Assembly (NCBI RefSeq): GCF_004365635.1
Contig: NZ_SOBH01000001.1
Coordinates: 248,001-312,000 of the forward strand
Direction of reading: 5' to 3'
Length of the DNA stretch: 64,000 nucleotides
Source of the DNA: Litoreibacter halocynthiae
GTDB lineage: Bacteria > Pseudomonadota > Alphaproteobacteria > Rhodobacterales > Rhodobacteraceae
The notes under the pieces are model-generated. The model made no database searches. It saw only the letters and a list, made by a program, of their open reading frames with translations, and had not been told where the DNA came from. This document shows, piece by piece, positions 37,015-46,059 of this stretch. Position 1 is the stretch's first letter. Each line of letters starts with the position of its first letter. Position numbers and translations under genes: made by a program.

Positions 37015-37944
37015 ATGCTCAGTACAGACCAGATCGCCGCGTTCAATCGGGACGGCTATCTGGTCGTCCCCGATGTGGTGCCGCAAGATGTGCTGGGGCG
37101 CGTGCGGGCGGAATATGCAGCATTGCTGGATGACCTCTATGCGGGCTGGGATCTGCCCGCGGCGACCAGCTTCGAGGAAAAGCTTATCACCGCCTACCGC
37201 GCGGGCCGCGACTGGTTCCAACCGATGGACATATCGCTGCCGGGTGACCGCATCGCGGCAGATACGCCCATGCATTTCGGCCCCGCCGTGTTCGAGATGG
37301 CCACGCATCCCCGCCTGCTTGATATGGTCGAGGATTTGATCGGGCCGGAGATCACCTCCAACCCGATCCAGCACGTGCGCATCAAGCCCCCCGCGACCGA
37401 CCTCAAGGCTGACGAGGTGCGCGCGCATATCACCTCCACCGACTGGCATCAGGACCGCGCGGTGGCCTTGGAGGAGGCAGACCAGACCGAGATGGTCACC
37501 GTCTGGCTTGCCGTCACCGACGCCACCGTGGAAAACGGCTGCCTGAAAGTGCAGCCTTTCAACGGCCCGCAAGACATCCTGCCTCATTGCCCGAAAAAGC
37601 AAACCGCCATCGCGGATCAGTTCATCGACGAAGACGGTGCCGTGCCGTTGCCTGTGCCCTCCGGCGGGGCGGTTCTGTTCCACCCGCTGGTCCCGCACGC
37701 ATCTTTGCCGAACACTTCGCAAGGCATCCGCTGGTCGTTCGACCTGCGCTTCAACAAGACCGGCCAGCCCACCGGCCGCAGCCATTTCCCCGATTTCATA
37801 GCCCGCTCCCGCGCGCGGCCTGAAACCGAGTTGCACGACTGGAAGGCATGGCGCAGCATGTGGCAAGACGCCCGCGCACGCCTTTCTGCCGAGCCTCATA
37901 TCGACATTCACCGCTGGACCTCCGACGCGCCCTATTGCGCTTGA
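37015..37944 (+). CDS. PhyH-family Fe(II)/2-oxoglutarate dioxygenase (first copy)
   Basis: A 309-residue phytanoyl-CoA-dioxygenase-type protein. The iron triad is visible as H145 and D147 in TDWHQD and H228 in LVPHASLPN, with the 2-oxoglutarate Arg in GIRWSFDLRF. The DGYLVVPDVV N-terminus is typical of PhyH proteins. It would hydroxylate, and possibly thereby demethylate, a small imported compound. It follows dctM by 9 bases and precedes uxaA by 11 bases, so it is part of the TRAP operon. A second PhyH gene lies at 40511. Confidence 0.88.
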   Translation: MLSTDQIAAFNRDGYLVVPDVVPQDVLGRVRAEYAALLDDLYAGWDLPAATSFEEKLITAYRAGRDWFQPMDISLPGDRIAADTPMHFGPAVFEMATHPRLLDMVEDLIGPEITSNPIQHVRIKPPATDLKADEVRAHITSTDWHQDRAVALEEADQTEMVTVWLAVTDATVENGCLKVQPFNGPQDILPHCPKKQTAIADQFIDEDGAVPLPVPSGGAVLFHPLVPHASLPNTSQGIRWSFDLRFNKTGQPTGRSHFPDFIARSRARPETELHDWKAWRSMWQDARARLSAEPHIDIHRWTSDAPYCA

Positions 37945-37955
37945 AAGTAGACCCA

Positions 37956-39458
37956 ATGAAAGACACCATTCGCCTAGATGCAGACGACAATGTCGTCACC
38001 GCCACCCGTGCCTTGGAGGCCGGAGCCTCCGTCGAAGATGTGACAACCACCGGCCTGATCCCGTCGGGCCACAAGATCGCCACCCGCGCCATCGCCAAGG
38101 GCGCGCAGATCCGCAAATACGCGCAGATGATCGGCGTGGCATCGCAAGACATCGCGGCGGGCGATCACGTCCACACGCAGAATTGCGACTTCGTGCCGAC
38201 CGCGCAGAACTACGAATTCGGCACCGACATGCGCCCCGTTACGCCTGCGACGGGCGACACCTTCATGGGCTACCGCCGCGACAATGGCAGCGTCGGGACG
38301 CGCAACTACATTGCAATCGTCACCTCGGTGAACTGCTCGGCAACCGCCGCGCGGCGCATCGCGGATCACTTCACGCCGGAGCGGCTGGCGGATTATCCCA
38401 ACGTCGATGGCGTCTGCGCCTTCGTGCATGGCACCGGCTGCGGCATGGCGGGCGACGGCGACGGGTTCGAGGCACTGCAACGCGTCATGTGGGGCTACGC
38501 CCGCCACCCAAACCATGCGGGCGTGCTGATGGTCGGCTTGGGCTGCGAGATGAACCAGATCGATTGGCTGCTGGACGCCTACGGGCTGAAGCAATCGGAG
38601 ACGTTTCAGGTGATGAACATCCAAGGCGTCGCGGGCCTGCAAAAGACCATTGAGCTGGGCATCAAGAAAGTCGAGGCGATGCTGCCCATTGCCAATCAGG
38701 CGACGCGTACGGAATGCCCCGCCTCGGAATTGAAGGTCGCCCTGCAATGCGGCGGCTCGGATGCGTGGTCCGGCGTCACGGCCAATCCGGCTTTGGGCTA
38801 CGCTTGCGACCTGCTCGCGGCCCAAAGCGGCACCGGCGTGCTGGCGGAAACGCCCGAGATTTACGGTGCCGAACATTTGCTGACCCGCCGCGCGGTCTCG
38901 CCGGAAGTGGGGCAAAAACTCATCGGCCTGATCGAGTGGTGGAAGGATTACACCGAGCGCAACAAGGGCTCCATGGACAACAACCCCAGCCCCGGCAACA
39001 AGAAGGGTGGACTGACCACCATTCTGGAAAAGTCGCTGGGGGCGGCAGCTAAGGGCGGCACCTCGCCTCTGACCGGCGTCTATAAATACGCGGAGCCTAT
39101 AACCGCCAAGGGGTTCACCTTCATGGACAGCCCCGGCTACGATCCGGCCTCCGTCACGGGACAAATCGCGGGGGGCTGTCAGGTGGTGGTGTTCACCACC
39201 GGGCGCGGGTCGGCGTTTGGGTCCAAGCCCAGCCCGACTATCAAAGTGTCCACCAATACCGAGATGTATAAACGCATGACCGACGACATGGACGTGAACG
39301 CAGGCGACATGCTGACCGCTGGCGTGTCACTGGAGGAAAAAGGCCGCGAGATATACGAGCTGATCCTGCGCGTGGCGTCGGGCGAGGTCTCCAAGTCCGA
39401 GGCGCAGGGTCTGGGCGACTTCGAGTTCGTCCCATGGCAGATCGGCGCGGTCATGTAA
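37956..39458 (+). CDS. Altronate/galactarate dehydratase family (UxaA type)
   Basis: A 500-residue dehydratase: N-terminal SAF domain (residues about 1-85, with ATRAIAKGAQIRKYAQMIG and GDHVHTQN), then the UxaA/GarD catalytic domain with GYRRDNGSVGTRNYIAIVTSVNCSATAARRI, THGTGCGM-like FVHGTGCGMAGDGDG, LGCEMNQ and CGGSDAWSGVTANPALG. It dehydrates an aldonate or aldarate to its 2-keto-3-deoxy form. The ATG at 37956 follows the PhyH stop by 11 bases; the open frame extends into that gene. Its stop and the next start share one base (TAATG). Confidence 0.92.
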   Translation: MKDTIRLDADDNVVTATRALEAGASVEDVTTTGLIPSGHKIATRAIAKGAQIRKYAQMIGVASQDIAAGDHVHTQNCDFVPTAQNYEFGTDMRPVTPATGDTFMGYRRDNGSVGTRNYIAIVTSVNCSATAARRIADHFTPERLADYPNVDGVCAFVHGTGCGMAGDGDGFEALQRVMWGYARHPNHAGVLMVGLGCEMNQIDWLLDAYGLKQSETFQVMNIQGVAGLQKTIELGIKKVEAMLPIANQATRTECPASELKVALQCGGSDAWSGVTANPALGYACDLLAAQSGTGVLAETPEIYGAEHLLTRRAVSPEVGQKLIGLIEWWKDYTERNKGSMDNNPSPGNKKGGLTTILEKSLGAAAKGGTSPLTGVYKYAEPITAKGFTFMDSPGYDPASVTGQIAGGCQVVVFTTGRGSAFGSKPSPTIKVSTNTEMYKRMTDDMDVNAGDMLTAGVSLEEKGREIYELILRVASGEVSKSEAQGLGDFEFVPWQIGAVM

Positions 39459-40498
39459 TGCGGCTGCTGGTTGCAGGCATAGGTCTGATCGGAGCGCGAC
39501 ATCTGGCACATGCGCTGGAGATGCCGCAGATCGAGGTGGTCGGCGTCATCGACCCGCAACTGACGCAAAGCCATGTGCCGCATTTCGATAGCATAGACGC
39601 GGTGGATGTTGGGGCCGATGCTATCCTGATCGCCACGCCCTCGCATCTGCACGCCGACCACGCCGAAGCTGCGGCGGCGCGGGGGTGGCATATGCTCATC
39701 GAAAAGCCCGTGGCCCATTCGCTGAACGCCGCTGACCGCATCGTCGCGGCGGCGGAGCGGGCAGGGGTGCAGACCTTGGTGGGCCACCATCGCCGCCACC
39801 ACGCCGCCGTGGCCAAGCTAAAGGCGCTGCTTGACGCGGGTGCGATTGGCACGCCGGTGCTGGCATCAATGATCTGGGCGCTGAAGAAGCCTGATCCTTA
39901 TTTCGAGGTGCCATGGCGGGCGGGGCCGGACGGCTCGCCCGTTCTGATAAACCTCGTCCACGAGGTCGACCTGCTGCGCCATCTTTTTGGTGAGGTAACC
40001 TCGGTGCAAGGCATAGGTTCGAACACTCAGCGCGGGGCGGCGCGGGTGGAAAGCGGTGCAGCGCTTCTGGGGTTCGAAGGCGGGCTGGCGGCAAGCATCA
40101 GTTTTGCCGACACCACCGCGTCACCCTACAGTTTCGAGGCAGGGACGGGGGAGAACCCCAACATCGCTACGACCGGTGAGGACTACCTGCGCATTTGCGG
40201 CACCGAAGGCGCCATCGCCTTTCCGTCGCTCACTGTCTGGTCGGGGGCGGCGGACTGGTCGCAAAAGCCTCAACGCGCGGAACATGGCGTCAGCCCCAAC
40301 GTGCCGCTGGTGGCGCAGCTGGCGCATTTTGCGAAGGTCTGTGCTGGAGAAGCAGCGCCTCTGGTTCGCGCGCTGGAAGGGCGCAAGACGCTTGAGGTGA
40401 CGCTGGCGATTGCAGCGGCGGTCGCGCCTGATCGCGCACGGGTGACCTCGCCTGCGGCCTCGGCCCACCCGCCCGCGCCATCCCGTTCAACCGCCTAG
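39458..40498 (+). CDS. Gfo/Idh/MocA family oxidoreductase (first copy)
   Basis: A 346-residue NAD(P)-dependent oxidoreductase: LLVAGIGLIGARHLAHAL cofactor fold, ATPSHLHADHAEAAAARGWHMLIEKPVAHS with the catalytic Lys of EKP, and NLVHEVDLLRHLFG with the conserved His/Asp. Such enzymes oxidise or reduce a hydroxyl of inositols or sugars. The start at 39458 shares one base with the uxaA stop. It belongs to the TRAP/UxaA operon. Confidence 0.9.
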   Translation: MRLLVAGIGLIGARHLAHALEMPQIEVVGVIDPQLTQSHVPHFDSIDAVDVGADAILIATPSHLHADHAEAAAARGWHMLIEKPVAHSLNAADRIVAAAERAGVQTLVGHHRRHHAAVAKLKALLDAGAIGTPVLASMIWALKKPDPYFEVPWRAGPDGSPVLINLVHEVDLLRHLFGEVTSVQGIGSNTQRGAARVESGAALLGFEGGLAASISFADTTASPYSFEAGTGENPNIATTGEDYLRICGTEGAIAFPSLTVWSGAADWSQKPQRAEHGVSPNVPLVAQLAHFAKVCAGEAAPLVRALEGRKTLEVTLAIAAAVAPDRARVTSPAASAHPPAPSRSTA

Positions 40499-40510
40499 AG
40501 AGGACACGAC

Positions 40511-41401
40511 ATGAGTTTCGAGACCCTGACCCAAGCGCAAAAGGACTTCTACGACAAGGAAGGCTATCTGATCCTTGAAAAGCGCATTCCGGACGATATC
40601 ATGGCCGACCTGCATGCGGAAATTGCCAAGTATCAGGAACAGGCCAAAAGCCTGACCGAGAGCACCGACCAGATTGATCTGGAGGACAGCCACACACCGG
40701 AAAACCCCCGCGTCAGGCGCATCAAGCAGCCGCATACCCATAACAAGGTGATGCGCGACTTGATGTATTCCGATCTGATCCTCGCCCCCGCCCGCGACCT
40801 GATCGGGCCGGATTTGCGGTTGCACACGACCAAGCTGAACATGAAATCGGCTGGCTTCGGCGCGGCGGTGGAATGGCATCAGGACTTTGCCTTCTACCCG
40901 CATACAAATGACGACGTGCTGGCGATTGCGGTGATCCTTGACGACATGGACAGCGAGAACGGCCCGCTGATGGTCTTTCCGGGATCACACAAACACAAGA
41001 TCTATGACCACCATGTCGACGGGGTATTTGCAGGCGCGATCGACCTTGCCGCCTGCGGCTTCGACATGAAGGACGCGGTGGAGTTGAAGGGGCCTGCGGG
41101 CTCGGTGTCGATCCATCACGGGCGGATCGTGCATGGCTCGTCGCTCAACAAATCCACGCAGGACCGCCGCCTGCTGTTCTACGAGATGATGGCGGCGGAT
41201 GCGTTCCCGATCATGGGCTCGCTGACCCGCTGGAGCGACATAAAGGAGTATAACGACCGGATGCTCTGCGGCGACCCGACGCTGGAGCCGCGTGTCCAAA
41301 GCATTGGCGCGCGCATCCCCGCGCCGCTGCCCACCGACAATTTCACCATTTACGAAATCCAGAAACGCCTTCACGCGCGATCCTTCGAGGTGGCCAAGTG
41401 A
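40511..41401 (+). CDS. PhyH-family Fe(II)/2-oxoglutarate dioxygenase (second copy)
   Basis: A 296-residue PhyH-type dioxygenase: iron ligands H123 and D125 in VEWHQDFAFYPHTND and H208 in RIVHGSSLNKS, and a following Arg near 220 for 2-oxoglutarate. PGSHKHKIYDHHVDG and VSIHHGRIVHGS resemble ectoine- and small-osmolyte-hydroxylating family members. It differs strongly from the copy at 37015, so it is not a recent duplicate. It begins 12 bases after the Gfo gene and overlaps the FAD oxidoreductase by 4 bases. Confidence 0.88.
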   Translation: MSFETLTQAQKDFYDKEGYLILEKRIPDDIMADLHAEIAKYQEQAKSLTESTDQIDLEDSHTPENPRVRRIKQPHTHNKVMRDLMYSDLILAPARDLIGPDLRLHTTKLNMKSAGFGAAVEWHQDFAFYPHTNDDVLAIAVILDDMDSENGPLMVFPGSHKHKIYDHHVDGVFAGAIDLAACGFDMKDAVELKGPAGSVSIHHGRIVHGSSLNKSTQDRRLLFYEMMAADAFPIMGSLTRWSDIKEYNDRMLCGDPTLEPRVQSIGARIPAPLPTDNFTIYEIQKRLHARSFEVAK

Positions 41402-42507
41402 GCATAGCCGTCATCGGTCGGGGGCTTTGGGGTGCGGCAGCGGCGCGGCATCTGGCGATGGCGGGCCACGACGTAACCCTGATTGGCCCGCCCGAGCCGC
41501 GCGACAAGCGCAGCCACCAAGGCGTGTTCGGCTCGCATTATGACGAGGGTCGGATCACCCGCAAGAACGCGCTGGATGAGTACTGGGTCGGGGTCTCGAC
41601 GGCGGCGATTGACCGGTATGCCGAGATCGAACGCCAGAGCGGTATCCGCTTCTACACGGAGATCGGCGCGGTGATGGCGGGGGGCAAGGCGTTCATGGCC
41701 CGCGTCGATGTGGGCCGCCTGAAGCACAATGTCCCATGTGATGTTCTGGACCACCAAGAGCTGGCTCAACGGTTCCCGTTCTTCCGCTTCCCCGACCACT
41801 TCACCGGCTATCACGAACCGACGCGCGCGGGCCATGTCAGCCCGCGCAATCTGGTCGCGGCCCAGACCAAGGCGGCGCAATCTTTCAACGCCAAACTGGT
41901 GGAGGAAACTGTCACCGGGCTGGACGAGCACGGCGATCATGTGGAGGTGACCACCGATCAGGGCCGCCACCGCTTCGACCAAGTTCTGGTCGCCGCCGGC
42001 TACAACACAGACACGGTTCTGGCGCGCCCGCCAAAGCTGGAGGTCTACGCGCGTACAGTTGCGTTCTTTGAGGTCAGCGAGGCGGAGGCCGCACGGTTGA
42101 GTGCCATGCCGACGCTGGTCTATGACACGCCGGAGGACCCGTATCTTTTGCCGCCAATCCGCTACCCGGACGGGAAGCTCTACATCAAACTGGGGGGCGA
42201 TCCGGAAGATGTACCCTTGGTCACAGCGACAGATATCCGCGACTGGTTCCAAGGGGGCGGCAACGCGCAGGTCCGCGACCACCTGCACGCGATGATCCGC
42301 ACTCTGATGCCGGAGCTTGACATACTAGCTGTAAGCATGGAGGCCTGCGTGACCTCTTGGACGCAGGACCGGCTGCCGGAGATCGCGCGATTGTCCGACC
42401 GCCTTGTGGTTTGCACAGGCGGCAACGGGGCAGGGGCCAAATGCAGCGACGAGATAGGCCGCCAAGGCGCGGCGCTGATATTAAATGAAACTGGAGTGAA
42501 CAGATGA
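41398..42507 (+). CDS. FAD-dependent oxidoreductase (DAO / sarcosine-oxidase-like)
   Basis: A 369-residue flavoprotein: IAVIGRGLWGAAAARHLAMAGHDVTLIG dinucleotide fold, HQGVFGSHYDEGRITR near residue 40, GHVSPRNLVAAQ, and a C-terminal CTGGNGAGAKCSDEIGR FAD-binding stretch containing a Cys as in monomeric sarcosine oxidases that carry covalent flavin. It probably oxidises a C-N bond of a secondary amine or amino acid, or a related hydroxy acid. It overlaps both neighbours by 4 bases. Confidence 0.85.
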   Translation: MSIAVIGRGLWGAAAARHLAMAGHDVTLIGPPEPRDKRSHQGVFGSHYDEGRITRKNALDEYWVGVSTAAIDRYAEIERQSGIRFYTEIGAVMAGGKAFMARVDVGRLKHNVPCDVLDHQELAQRFPFFRFPDHFTGYHEPTRAGHVSPRNLVAAQTKAAQSFNAKLVEETVTGLDEHGDHVEVTTDQGRHRFDQVLVAAGYNTDTVLARPPKLEVYARTVAFFEVSEAEAARLSAMPTLVYDTPEDPYLLPPIRYPDGKLYIKLGGDPEDVPLVTATDIRDWFQGGGNAQVRDHLHAMIRTLMPELDILAVSMEACVTSWTQDRLPEIARLSDRLVVCTGGNGAGAKCSDEIGRQGAALILNETGVNR

Positions 42508-43385
42508 GCAAAATCGGATTTATCGGCCTTGGCCTGATGGGTGGCGCAATGGTGGGGCGGTTGCAGGACAAGGGCCACGATCTGGTGGTCTTGGGCAACC
42601 GCGACCGCACCTATCTGGATCAGGCACTTGCCCGCGGCGCGACCGAGGCCGCGAACGCACGGGAGGTGGCCGAAGCTTGCGACATCGTCATGCTGTGCAT
42701 GGGAACGTCGGATCAGGTCGAAGGCCGGATGCATGGTGCGGACGGCGTGATCGCCGGGCTGAAACCCGGCGCGGTGGTACTTGATTTCGGCACCTCGCTG
42801 CCTGCCTCGACCAAAGCCTTGGGCGAAGAGGTTGCGGCCGCAGGTGGCGCCTATCTGGACGCGCCGCTGGGCCGCACGCCGTCGCACGCCAAAGACGGTT
42901 TGCTGAATATCATGTGCGCGGGCGACAAGGCGGCGTTCGACAACGTCAAGCCTGTGCTGGATGATCTGGGCGAAAACGTCTTCCATCTGGGCGCGCTTGG
43001 GTCCGGCCATACGATCAAGCTGATCAACAACTTCTTTGGGATGACCGTCGCCAACGCGATGGCCGAGGCGTTTGCCATGGCGGATGTTCAGGGCGTTGAC
43101 CGCAAGGGGCTCTATGACGTGATGAGCGCGGGGCCGCTGCATTCCGGCATGATGGATTTCGTCAAGGCCTATGGGGTGGATAACGACCCGAACCAATTGG
43201 CCTTCGCGATCAAAAACGCGGCAAAGGATGTGGGGTATTACGCCAAGATGGCGGATGATGCGGGCGTGGATTCGATCATGTCGAAAAGCACCCTGACCGC
43301 GTTGGAAACGGCGCGCGACGAAGGTCGCGGAGAGGACATGGTGTCCCAGATGGTGGACTTCTACGCTGCCAAGCTGAAGTCGTAA
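42504..43385 (+). CDS. Beta-hydroxyacid dehydrogenase (second HIBADH-family copy)
   Basis: A 293-residue NAD(P)-dependent dehydrogenase: IGFIGLGLMGGAMVGRLQDKGHD cofactor fold, DAPLGRTPSHAKDGLLNIMCAGD (in place of the usual DAPVSGG), and GSGHTIKLINNFFG with the catalytic Lys. The altered substrate loop suggests a different substrate from the paralog at 30528. It overlaps the FAD oxidoreductase by 4 bases and precedes the EamA gene by 3 bases. Confidence 0.88.
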   Translation: MSKIGFIGLGLMGGAMVGRLQDKGHDLVVLGNRDRTYLDQALARGATEAANAREVAEACDIVMLCMGTSDQVEGRMHGADGVIAGLKPGAVVLDFGTSLPASTKALGEEVAAAGGAYLDAPLGRTPSHAKDGLLNIMCAGDKAAFDNVKPVLDDLGENVFHLGALGSGHTIKLINNFFGMTVANAMAEAFAMADVQGVDRKGLYDVMSAGPLHSGMMDFVKAYGVDNDPNQLAFAIKNAAKDVGYYAKMADDAGVDSIMSKSTLTALETARDEGRGEDMVSQMVDFYAAKLKS

Positions 43386-43388
43386 CAC

Positions 43389-44303
43389 ATGAGCCGCGTC
43401 GCCGTTCCTGCGCTGGAAGATCGGGCAACCCTTGGCATCGGGATGATGCTGGCGGCGTGGCTATTTTTCTCGATGATCGACACCTCGGTGAAGTGGCTGG
43501 TGCTGGCGGGGCTGCCTGCGTTGCAACTGGCCTTCATGCGCTATGTCGGGCATTTCGTCATCTCCACTTGGGCCGTGGCGCGCGGCGGCATGGATGTCGA
43601 GCGCTTCAAAACCGACCGTCTGGGGCTGGTGTTGTTCCGCGCCTATCTGCTGACCTCGTCGACCGCGTTGAACTTCATCGCGCTGCTCTACCTGCCGCTA
43701 ACCGTCACGGCGTCGATCATGTTCACTTCGCCCATTCTGGTGTGTCTGCTGGGCCGGCCCTTGCTGGGCGAGCGGGCGGGGCCATGGCGCATCTTCGGTA
43801 TCGTTCTGGGCTTTGTCGGCGTGCTGGTGGTGATGCGGCCCTTCGGGACGGAGTTCCACTGGGCCATGCTATTGTCGCTCAACAACGCGCTGGCGATGGC
43901 GCTGTATTCGATCCTGACGCGCAAGCTGTCGGGGGTGGTGTCGACCGAGATCATGCAGTTCTATATGGGGCTGTTCGGCACGGTGGTTTTGCTGCCCACG
44001 GCGATCTGGACATGGACCAACCCGACGACGACACTGGATTGGGTGTTGCTGGTCCTGTTGGGGGTTTTCGGCTGGGCGGGCCACGAGCTTCTGACCCGCG
44101 CCCACCGCTTCGCCACGGCCAACACGCTGATGCCTTACGCCTATTTCTTCCTGCTGTTTCTGTCGATTTCCAGCTACCTGATCTGGGGCCATATCCCCGA
44201 TGCCGCGACGCTGATCGGGGCGGCGATCATCATCGGCTCCGGCCTGTTGATCTGGGTGCGCACGCGCAAGCGCGCGGTGCTGCGCACGCCGCCCGGCGTG
44301 TAG
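43389..44303 (+). CDS. EamA/DMT-family transporter
   Basis: A 304-residue inner-membrane protein with ten hydrophobic segments in two EamA repeats (LQLAFMRYVGHFVISTWAV; LNFIALLYLPLTVTASIMFTSPILVCLLGRPLLGE; GWAGHELLTRAHRFATANTLMPYAYFFLLFLSIS). Members export metabolites or amino acids. It is the last gene of the plus-strand acid-sugar operon, 3 bases after the dehydrogenase, and may export an intermediate or take up substrate. Confidence 0.88.
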   Translation: MSRVAVPALEDRATLGIGMMLAAWLFFSMIDTSVKWLVLAGLPALQLAFMRYVGHFVISTWAVARGGMDVERFKTDRLGLVLFRAYLLTSSTALNFIALLYLPLTVTASIMFTSPILVCLLGRPLLGERAGPWRIFGIVLGFVGVLVVMRPFGTEFHWAMLLSLNNALAMALYSILTRKLSGVVSTEIMQFYMGLFGTVVLLPTAIWTWTNPTTTLDWVLLVLLGVFGWAGHELLTRAHRFATANTLMPYAYFFLLFLSISSYLIWGHIPDAATLIGAAIIIGSGLLIWVRTRKRAVLRTPPGV

Positions 44304-44641
44304 CAACGCACGCATGGTTAATGTAGTCTCAACGGGAGGGGCGTAGAACATCTCTCGACGTCACAAGAGTGGTTAATCAGGATCCCGCCAGCCGGCCGCG
44401 ACCAGCATGGGCAGCGGGGCACCCGATCAAATCGCGCGATACATATCCGGCCAAAAGCCGGACGGGATGCGGGGGTAAAACCCTGTCCGGCAGCACACCA
44501 CGCTTCGGCGGCGCCGCCACCCTTACTACTTCCGAATAGAGCATTTTTGCCCACCCTCGATGGTTTCATACCAGCTCGGGGGCTTGTGGCGTTGACCCGT
44601 ATCAAGGTTTGGCGCACGGTCCACCCGACTGGGAGGATCAC
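44304..44641. other. Non-coding gap of 338 bases upstream of a Gfo gene
   Basis: I found no plausible gene here. A 6-bp hairpin TCCGGC-CAAAA-GCCGGA stands at 44446-44462 and a GC-rich self-complementary patch near 44500-44518. A ribosome site GGGAGGA precedes the gene at 44642. No recognised riboswitch motif was seen; the length suggests an untranslated leader or decayed sequence. Confidence 0.4.
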
Positions 44642-45658
44642 ATGAAAAACGCCGTATTGTTCGGGGTGGGCATGGTGTCGGACACACATCGTCTGGCGCT
44701 GGAGGCGTCCTCGCATGCCCGCTTGGCCGCCGTCTGCGCCCGCAGGCCAGAGCGCGCCGCCGCCTTTGCCGAAACGCATGGATTGCGGGCGGTCACGCTG
44801 GCCGAAGCCTGCACCGATCCCGACCTTGATTTTGCCATTGTCGCCACGCCGCCCAATGCCCGCACAGAAATCGTCTCGGCACTGGTGCAGGCGGGCAAAC
44901 CTATCTTGATGGAAAAGCCTGTCGAGCGCGGTTTGACCGCCGCGACGGCCCTTGTGGAGCGTTGCGAAGCCTCGGGCGTGCCGCTTGGCATCGTCTTTCA
45001 ACACCGTATGCGGGAGGCGTCACAGAAGCTGACCCAGCTCATGGCAGAGGGCGCGTTTGGGCCGTTGGCGATGGTCCAGATAGACGTGCCTTGGTGGCGC
45101 GATCAGGACTATTACAGCACCCCCGGTCGCGGCACGATTGCGCAAGATGGCGGCGGGGTGCTGATCACGCAGGCGATCCATACGCTTGATCTGGCGCTGT
45201 CGCTTACCGGCCCCGTGTCACAGGTACAGGCGCTGGCGCGCACGACCAAGTTGCACAAAATGGAGGCCGAAGATGTCGTGGCCGCAGGGCTAGACTTTGC
45301 GAACGGCGCGGTGGGCATGCTGACCGCCACCACAGCGGCGTTCCCGGGGACGGCGGAAAGCATTACGCTCCATTGCGCCGATGCCTCGGCGCGTTTGCAA
45401 TCTGGGGAGCTGCATATTCACTGGCAGGATGGTCGCCACGAGACGTTCGGCGAAAACGCCGAGACCGGCGGCGGGGCCGACCCGATGGCCTTCACCCATG
45501 CGTGGCATCAAGGCGTGCTCGATGACTTCGTGCAAGCCTTGGACGCGGGCCGCCCACCCCTTGTGACAGGCCGCGCGGCGCTGAAGACCCATGCGTTGAT
45601 CGAGGCGCTGATGGATTCCTCGCTGGAAGGCAAGCGCATGAAGGTCCGGAATGTCTAG
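44642..45658 (+). CDS. Gfo/Idh/MocA family oxidoreductase (second copy)
   Basis: A 338-residue NAD(P)-dependent oxidoreductase: AVLFGVGMVSDTHRLALEASSHARLAAVCARRPERAAAFAE, ATPPNARTEIVSALVQAGKPILMEKPVERG with the catalytic Lys, and GVLITQAIHTLDLALSLTG with the conserved His/Asp pair. The start at 44642 has GGGAGGA at good distance. It is a single gene after a 338-base gap and converges with the sulfide operon; it may act on a sugar or inositol-type substrate as the copy at 39458 does. Confidence 0.9.
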   Translation: MKNAVLFGVGMVSDTHRLALEASSHARLAAVCARRPERAAAFAETHGLRAVTLAEACTDPDLDFAIVATPPNARTEIVSALVQAGKPILMEKPVERGLTAATALVERCEASGVPLGIVFQHRMREASQKLTQLMAEGAFGPLAMVQIDVPWWRDQDYYSTPGRGTIAQDGGGVLITQAIHTLDLALSLTGPVSQVQALARTTKLHKMEAEDVVAAGLDFANGAVGMLTATTAAFPGTAESITLHCADASARLQSGELHIHWQDGRHETFGENAETGGGADPMAFTHAWHQGVLDDFVQALDAGRPPLVTGRAALKTHALIEALMDSSLEGKRMKVRNV

Positions 45659-45693
45659 GTCTTAAGCCGCAGCCTTAGGGCTGAGTTTACCCG

Positions 45694-46047
45694 TCACTGC
45701 TCCGGTGCTTTGCGCACCAGAGATTGCGCGGTATAGACGAGGATCGCAGACCCGACCGCTCCCATTGCCGCAATCCCCAGCAGCACGATGACGTCGACCG
45801 GCCCGCCAATGTCGCGCAGGCCTGAATGGGTCATGGCCTGCACGAACACCACCGCAAGCACCGCACCGAACGGCATCGACAGCTGCGCCCACAGGAATTT
45901 GCGCATCGATAATTCCCGATCACGGATCAGCACGTAAAGATAGGCCAGCGTGACGACGACCGCCGCCACGACCATTGCCCAAAACAGGCCGCGCCCGAAG
46001 ATTTCCTCGAACACGGCGAACATGGTTTCGAATGTCAGTTGTTCCAT
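45694..46047 (-). CDS. DUF5368-like membrane protein
   Basis: A 117-residue membrane protein with three hydrophobic segments (about residues 20-42, 55-72, 84-106) and the N-terminal FAVFEEIFGRGLFWAMVV motif that I associate with the DUF5368 family of Rhodobacteraceae. It is the last gene of the sulfide operon, 12 bases after the SQR gene. Function is unknown; it could be a membrane partner of the oxidoreductase. Confidence 0.75.
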   Translation of the reverse strand: MEQLTFETMFAVFEEIFGRGLFWAMVVAAVVVTLAYLYVLIRDRELSMRKFLWAQLSMPFGAVLAVVFVQAMTHSGLRDIGGPVDVIVLLGIAAMGAVGSAILVYTAQSLVRKAPEQ

Positions 46048-46059
46048 GGGGCGTCCTCC

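Noticed and set aside
44446-44518. Possible riboswitch in the gap before the Gfo gene
   Set aside because: Only a 6-bp hairpin and a GC-rich patch are visible; no conserved box of a known riboswitch class was found.
44318-45004. Minus-strand open frame reaching into the 338-base gap
   Set aside because: Mostly antisense to the Gfo/Idh/MocA gene at 44642 and without any similarity.
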